A stretch of 64,000 nucleotides of DNA from Owenia fusiformis (taxonomy: Eukaryota; Annelida; Polychaeta; Sabellida; Oweniidae): the NCBI GenBank assembly GCA_903813345.2, contig CAIIXF020000012.1:12074932-12138931 (forward strand), read 5' to 3'. A model generated the notes under the pieces. The model was not told the DNA's origin and searched no databases. It was given only the letters and a program-made list of their open reading frames with translations. Positions 13,901 through 22,900 of the stretch are shown piece by piece. How positions within the stretch are numbered: the stretch's first letter is position 1; each line of letters starts with the position of its first letter. The translations under genes and the position numbers were made by a program.

Positions 13901-16900
13901 AAAAATCATCTAAATACACAAATATGTCCTTGCAGTTGTTTTTATATTGCATCACCCTTTTTATTGAAACTTTCGGGCACCAAACATTAATCTGGAGTCA
14001 ATAATAGTCAATAATGTTTATTGGAGCCAAATTTCAATTTAATCCCAGATTATTGGTAATCAGAACGATGGATCCGAACATATCGATATGCCTCACTCAA
14101 GTCGACCTTGTACATCCAGTATCCAGGACGTAGGCTTTGTGTTGCATCATTGATTGTTGTATATTTGTATTGATTAGCTGTTGCATTCTCATTTACAGCT
14201 GTGCCTTTATGGTTGACTACAGTCATGAATAAGTCTAATGAAATCCGAGTCTGGCTTTTTTATTGCATTCAGGGCGCTCACAATGGTCGGCTTTTGTGAT
14301 ACCCTGACGTTTCTATGTTCATTAATTTCCTTCAAGATTTGTTTTTTTACTTTATCCTTAATTGTTTTATCAGTTTCTGACTTATAATTGTCCATTCCAG
14401 CAGGCACTGGACACTCATGTTTATCAATTATCTTAAATCCATTGTATATTCCATCAAGAATTCTTTATCAATATCACATTGTAACTCCTGTTCCGATACA
14501 TTGAAATTCAATGGGGAGGAAACTGGACCGTGAAGGGGCTATTCTAGTTTTTTCAATTGTGATCTTTCAGGGGGTGCTGTGTCTGAGAAGCACTGCTGGC
14601 ATATAAGTTCAAATCTGCAATTATCATACCTACAGACCCCTTTGTTAAAGTTGCGACATATAATATTTCCACTTGGGGATAGTTGGGATTTTTCTCTTGA
14701 CACTGGCTTGATTACTACCTGGCGCTCTTTCAAGAAGGTGCTACATATATGTGGTATATCCGTACACCAAGGCTTGTCTGCACATTTACTCATCATCATA
14801 CATAATAACACTTTGCCATGTAAACCATTCGACAAGTTCAAATATTTTTATTTGATATTCCAGCTTTAAAGCCACATCCACTGTACATCATATGACATCG
14901 TAAGGGACAAGATCCTATTGCTTGCCTGGGCCCACTGCTCGATTGTCAAAGATTCCAGACGCGGTTTCTAGCTGGACCTCATAACCAGACTAGTGTCTCC
15001 CTCGGTTGCCATGACCCTATCAACACTAGACTGGGCCCGTAAAGATGGACTAATAAAGTCCATTCCTTGGGCCCATTCCTTTAAGTATTTCTCACCTTGT
15101 ACTTTGGATACCGCTTCATCTCCCGCCCTTGTATTTATTCCAAGCTGGTCTAACACAGCTGAATTGAAGGGAGCGTTCTCCCTGGGCTGTTGGGTCCGTC
15201 AAGGGCTGCTGGATCTCCGGGGGTACCCGGTACTGGTCTACCTGGTCTAAATTGGATTTCCCCTCCCGCTTCAAGGCTAAGAGCCTTTGTTCAAGCATTC
15301 GGAATTGTCCTGGTGGTCTCATTTTGAGAAATTTGACAATGTTATTTGGGACTATCATACATTTTAGAGCCAATGATGAATCAAATCCATTGTCATTTAG
15401 TAAATTCACTGTGTCTTCACATAGGTTCCATTCTCTGATAAATTTTCTCCATATTGAAATTTAGAAAGTAAGCCAAATAACTATGGCTAAAAACTGCTAA
15501 AAACTGCTAATTTGATTTATAAGCGCATTGCTTCTGCTCTGGCTTCTTGCTGGCTGCTCGTGTCTTGAGAAACAGGCATGCTAATATAAAGCAAATGACA
15601 TATCTGACCCAGATATGTCATTTGCTTTATATTAGCATGACTGGTCAAGCTGGGATAAATTGCCCCTTCACAATTTAAATTACTTTCACTTGATATTACT
15701 ATTATATAATTATCAAAGTAAGCTTCATTTCTCCAAATAAAACTATAATTTATAAACAAATGATAGTTTCACTTTAAGGGGCCTAAATGTTTTGTCTGAC
15801 TTAAAATGACCCCCCCCCCTTGTTGTTCTGGATCCGCCAGTGAACCTTACTTATAATGCCTTGTTTTCCAATAAAGGGTTTGAATGTCCAACCTGTTGTT
15901 GGAAGCATTTCACGAAATGGCAAAGAACGAAAGGTTGTTCTACAGGTGAGCATTAATATCATTTGAGGAATGTGATCTGACATAAGCATAGTGTTATTCA
16001 AAATTACATTTGAAATTATAAGAATTGATAACTACGATAACGATAAATTAAAATGATTGCTATCATATGTCAAAATAGTACTGTATATGAATTAAATTAG
16101 ATTATATGAACTGTTATACATGTACGATATATTTACATGTCATATGTATAAGCAAGTAAAATTCTAAATCCATTTTTTTAAACTTCCAATCTAAATGTTT
16201 TTTTCAACACGTACATTACTTAATTTTTCAACACGTACATAACATTTTCGAATAATGTCAGGCCATTTTGAATACCGCCAATTGACTAACGGACAAATAT
16301 CATTCACTCGACTCACTCAAGTATAAGCACGTTATATTAACTGTAACAATAATTAACGCATCATATGATTATACTATGCTTATAAAACATCAATATTTAA
16401 CTGACTATTGTTTGTATTGTGTTTATTTTCTCGTTATCAACTCTTCAATATATCACTTTGATTTAAATCCAAATCGATCTGAACGTCTGAGTTGAATTAT
16501 GATCTGCAAAGAAAGATGGTGCATTTCAATGATTTTACTTACTGCATCATTTGCTGTACATTTGTCAAATGGTCGATACTAGAAATAATTTATAATGAGG
16601 GCATAATAATTTATAATGAGGGCAAAATAAGGGCGTATCTATGTATATAGCAAACACTCATTGATTAATGGCATAATATATTATGAAAGCATAGATGGTA
16701 TAATAAATAAAGTAGTAAAATATATAAAAAAAAACCATTTAATACTTGTCAACATTTTGATTAATCTAAAAGACAAAAAAATCAATTAAGAACATGTATA
16801 TCAACGCCTTTTTTGTTTAAAGTTCATTCAGAACGATGATGGGCTTAAATTAATTTCCTGGGAACCCTAGATTAACTGAATTGTATTTTTTGTTTACCAC

Positions 16901-19900
16901 CAATGGAGGTGAGCAATACCTCTTGGATAAATCCCTTATATATACGGTCGCAATTAAGGCATGTAATAATGACAGGCAAACTTTCCTTGGAGAAGCCCTG
17001 TGTTGTTTTATGTACACTCAAACATAGTCATACATGTATACACCACAGTACGAGTTGTGAACCACTCAATCAAACACCCTGAATTACTTCACGTAAACAA
17101 GCAAATTAAGTATTGCCAGAGTCGGGTATTGAATCCTCTGAGCTATACGGATGGATATGCTATGGTACATACAAGTAATATATTCTCATATTTTGCTTTG
17201 GTTTGATTTAAACAATTAATATTCATTCGTATAACTATAATTTCAGGGCACAAAAATGGGATTCTTATATGTGTTAGACGCCACAAACGGTGAGCCTGTA
17301 TTTGATATACAGGAACAGAATGTCCCAACCTTTACTGATGTATGTTTTTTATTTCATAATTATTGTGCACCTTAATAGTCTGTGATATTTCTGATATAAT
17401 AGAGCCAGGAATATCACATTTTTGCTATTTTGTGATGTTGTGGTGTAACGATGTGATCACATGACCGAAACAATACTTAAAACATGTAATTTTGTCTTCT
17501 TAATGTCCCATGAATTCTAAAATAATAATGATAGTGACTTTCAAAGACTTAAGAGGCTTAAATGAGGGATTTCAAGAAATACTCATCAAATAGATTATCA
17601 AAATAAAAAGTTAATTAACATCATTAATTCTTAATTTTCTGTTAATACACTTTCCCAGGTTCGAATCCCGGCCATGGCAAATCCTTTTCTTTTTTTCTTT
17701 ATTTAGTAGCCTGAGCAAAAATATATTTTCTTTATCTCATTTTTATTTAATACATAGTGTCAATTTTATTACTTTTTGGGGTTTTATAATATAGGTAAAA
17801 TGTCTGTATGTGGCTTTAGCTAAAAGTGGTTTAAACTTTACCCCGGACCTTTTTCAAGAATCGAACTATGTTCTTCACCGCCTATACTAGATATTAAGCA
17901 CATATACTACACTTTGATCTTAGGTAGCGAAAATGCCAAAAAGCTACATTTACATTTACCATGGGCATGCATTTACATAACATTTCTCGATTTACAAAAT
18001 GTTCTTAATAAACATACTCTAGCTGCCAGGTGAAATCCCGAGTCCAACACAACCTTTCCCTGTTGATGATTTTCTGAAGTTAGCAAAGATCTCCGTTGAC
18101 TTAAGGCCTGGAAAGGATCTATGGGGAAGAACCAATGTCCAGGAACAAGTTTGCGCAGACTTCATAAACAGTTCAGGACTTGATCCGTTTGGAGAGGTAT
18201 GCATTCTCTTCATTGTTTAAATTTATGTTTAATACAAGGGCGAACGTAATACCCGGAACGTACGTAAATTGGCGTTCGGTTTTTTACCGCATCCGATTTG
18301 AATTAGCAATTAAACATATACCATTGTCTCATGAAGATCATACAAAGCCCTGGACGTCGAACAATCATCTGGTAATATAAAAGACACCTGGACACACATT
18401 AATGAAATATTAAACAGAGGAAAGAAATTGCAGATATCACCTGATAAATTAATACACAATAATAAAACATTTACTAATCTTAAAGAAATAGCTAATGGTT
18501 TTAATGATTATTTTGTCAATGTTGGAAATAATTTGGCAAAACACATACATAATTCTCATAAAATATTTCAACTTTTTTTGAAGAAAATGTCTAATTCTTT
18601 AAGCCAAAGTTTATATCTACGACATGTAACTTTTGACGAAATAAAATCAATTTTAGATAATTTGAAAGATAAATCTGATGGTAATGATGATATAAAGCCT
18701 ATAGTTATCAAAAAAGTAGTGCCATCCTTGCAAAACCGCTTGTATTCCTAACTCAACTATCTTTCAAAACTGGCATCTTAATTTCCAGATGATTTGAAAC
18801 TTGCCAAGGTAATTTCATTATATAAAAAAGGTACAAAACAATTCTTCAGCAACTATAGACCTATTTCTTTAGTATCTGTTTTTCAAAAATAATTGGAAAA
18901 GTAATGGCTCGTAGACTTACAGATTTTTTTGAAAACTTCAAACTTTTGTGTCGTAATCAATTTGGCTGTAGAAAAAATAGATCCACTTACTTGGCTATAC
19001 TTTCTTTTTTAGAAAATTTACGCAAAGCATTAAATGATAAACAGTTCTCTATTGGCATATTCTTGGACCTCAGTAAAGCATTTGATACTGTTAATCATGA
19101 CATTTTATTATTTACTCAATTTTTATGGTATTAGAGGAAAAGCTAATGATTGGTTAAGAAGTTATCTAAATAATCAAAAACAATTTACTGTACATGGAGA
19201 TAATAATATTAAATCTCAGGAACAATCAATCACATGTGGAGTTCCACAAGGCACTACCTTAGGTCCTATTTTGTTTATAATATATATCAATGACATTATA
19301 TGTTCAAGTTCTTTGGTAAAATATGTAGGTTTTGCAGATGATACAAACATCTTCTATTCTGATAAAAAACATAAATAATCTGATTACTAAATTAAATTGT
19401 GAACTCTATAAAATTGATGATCGGTTTTGTGGTAATAAGCTATCTCTTAACGTACAGAAGACGAAATTTATGATATATACAACCTGCAAACATAAAGTTT
19501 CACAAAATATTGAGAACAAAAAAAGAAATAATTTAGTAGAGAGAGTACAATCAATCAACTCCTTAGGGAAAATTATTGATGAGGATTTAAACTAAAAGGA
19601 ACATATAAAAAAATATCGCTTAAAGTATCAAAAATTATCGGGATACTATTTAAAAATAGACATAAATTAAATACAAAAACACTTCTATCAATTTTTTATT
19701 CACTTATATATTCTCAAATTTAATAATGTATATGTGCTTGGGGAAATGCAGGCAAAACTGCAACGAATTCAATATTTTAACTACAAAAACGTTTTTAAGA
19801 ATTATTACTTACAGTGGAAATAGAGAACATACTAGGCCATTCTTTAAACAATTTAAAATTCTAAAATTTACGGACATATATGACCTTAATATTCTACAAC

Positions 19901-22900
19901 TAACCTACAAATGTATTAACAGACCCGATTATTTCCAAGTAACATTTTTATAGACTTCTTTGAAAAAAAACAATAGTGTTCATCAATAGACAGAATGAAC
20001 AAGTTCATGTTACAAAGTTCAAAACCAATTATTTAAGATACAGTTTTAAAGTACAAGGTGAAATTATCTGGAACAAAATGCCTAATACTTGTACTATTAA
20101 ACTTACCAATAATATTTATAAATTAAAAAGATGACACATTTTCAAAATACTGATTTCGATGTTCAGCAAACGTAAGGTGGTTCCATCCTCTTTATTGTAC
20201 ATTGTTTTTTACCAATGTTTTTAATTCATGAGACAAACTATGGTTCACCCAGTGTCATGTTGTGTTAAACTTTCAAGCACTTGAACATTTTAGATTAATG
20301 ATTTTAAATGTGGTCAATTAAATACCTATGTAGGTGTCACGACCATGATTATGTAAAAATGTTATTATGTTTTAATGTAATATATAAAAATATATATATA
20401 AATAAAATAAAAAATATTATGGGATGATTTGACCAATTCTGTTATTCTAAAATGATATAACACGATTTATTTTCAACTTAATTTCTGCTTAGTTTGTAAA
20501 AATAACCCAGTTCATGTGAAATTTAATCATGCTTCTGCTTCAATACAAAGTTATTAAAATGATAAAGCCACAAATTTAGTGATATTATCGCATAAAACAG
20601 TTTCTAAAACGTTCCAAAAACGTTTCCTTCCAGATATTCACACCGGCACTCGTAAGTAAGCCTATATGGTGGATACCAGGACTGACAGGTGGGATGAACA
20701 TCGGAGGCAGCGTGGCCTTGGACCCCACTAGAAGTATTGCTGTTGCAGCGACGCAAAATGATCTCTGGAGTAATTACCTTATTCACGTACTTATCTGTAA
20801 CCACTGTGATAACCCATACTTACACTAAACAAGGTCTAAAAACGTTCTATACTATCTACTAACTGTCCCAAAACAGTAAAACAGTCTCTGGTGGGTTTTC
20901 AATACCCCACTATATGATACTCTATTTCTGTTTTAGTAAAACAATTGATTCCAAGAAACACATCATCCCCATTGCCCCAATGGTGTAAACTTTTGTTTAA
21001 AACCCCTAACGCCGATGTGCCACTTCAGTGCTATGGTTTTACACTATTCAAAGAAAAGTGCGATAAACCACCATGGGCCATGTTACACGCTGTGGACTTG
21101 CAAAATGGGCGTAAACTGTGGAGCATCCCCCATGGCACCAATCCTAATATCCCAGAATCAACAGAAGAAGAGGGATCAAGGTAATTAGTAGTGGGATATT
21201 GTTCAAGTTACTTCCATAGGCTTATTTGTATGATAGATCTGAAACGTATGTCCTGTAATATAGGTCAACAAGATTCTAGTGTACATATAAATGTAATAAT
21301 ATTAATAAAAGCCGTATATTTACTTTGAAAAATCAGATGAATTCATTTTTGTTCATGGGGAGATCATAATGGAGGGCGCACTAGATCCGTTCTTGCCCTG
21401 GTTGTCATTTCATTTCGTTTAGTATACATAGTGTACTAAGCTCCGGGCATCAAATTGGTCTTGCCTATTTATATTGTGCGGAACTTACAAACGGTCACAT
21501 TTAAAGTTGTCCATTTACCAATTAAAATGTATTCTTATTTCCAATTAAGGATTTGGGGTTTACCAATATAACAAGCAAGATTGTCTGTATCAAATATGGG
21601 CTCCAGGGCCATCCTAGAACATAGCTAAAATCAATCACGCAATGAGCGACGTGTAATCACTCATCTACAAGTAACTTTCACGCTTACCTGTAAAAAGTAG
21701 ACTAATCTGACGTCATTTTCCTGCGCGCGAAAAAAAGTACACGTTCATGCTTTGTTGAATACGCGTCTGTAAATTGCACGAATATGATAATCTCATGTAA
21801 AAACCTGTAAACTTCACGCTTGCCCACAGGAAATAACCAAATCTGACGTCATTTATCTGCACGCGCAATTAAGTTCATGTTCAAGTTTTGTTAAATACGT
21901 GTAGCTTAACCTCTCTATTGATTGCATATAGATGTGAAACGTATGACCTGTAACAAGGTGCGATGTTGGATACTGAATAAACTTAATGTCTCAGGAGTAT
22001 CTCAGAATTTATCTCAACCTAAATTGGTTTTTACTTCTTTTTTATTAGACTCCAGATTGAAAATCTGGAGTCTATTGCTTTTGCCTGTATTCTTATTCTT
22101 ATTAGCACGTTTTCTCAGTAACTAGAGGACTTGGAATAAATCTAATTACATAGTCAGTTAGGCTATTTGACCTAGTTTCTGGGAAATTAGATCAAATTTT
22201 TATCTAGGTCAAAGGTCAAAATTAAGGTCAATTTTTTTCAATTTCACAAATTTTCAATTTTCTTTTTAATCTATCAATATTTCCTGCGATGAATTAAGTT
22301 ATAGCTCCCTCTAAGTATTTAAAACATTTCGCTCACTCTATGTCTCCATTAAAATTTTACCAATTTTGAGAAATTTGACTCCAAAAAAAGGTGAAATTTG
22401 AATTGTTCCAAAACTATTTAAAATAGTCTCAATTTAACATGAAATCTTCTCAGGATTCCCAATCTGAAAACGAAATTGTAATCCGACTTCCGGTTCAGGA
22501 GTTAACACATTTTGAAATTTCAAAAAAATGATATGATGGTACCCTGATGGCATGTCTACCTGACCGTTTATTTTCTCATTTCTCATTAATATCAGAGATC
22601 GAAATCTAACTGTAATAGGAAATCTTCTCAGGATTCCGAATCTGTAAACAAAATTGAAATCAGACATCCGGTTCAGGAGCTATGGCCTTTTGAAATCTCA
22701 AAAAATCCCTACCGCTGCCACCAATGTAGCATCCTGATGTTAAGTTAATGGTAATCAATAGCCAATCATCAAAAATTCAGTAAAATTTTGAGTGCTAAGG
22801 GTCAAGGTCAAAATCTAGGTCAATTTTGTTAATTTTGAGATTACCTTACTATTGATCAAATTTTGCTTTTAAAGTTGTGACGAACATAAATATTTTCTTT

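Noticed and set aside
17645-17690. tRNA gene
   Set aside because: Only the B-box half is present; no cloverleaf can be drawn.
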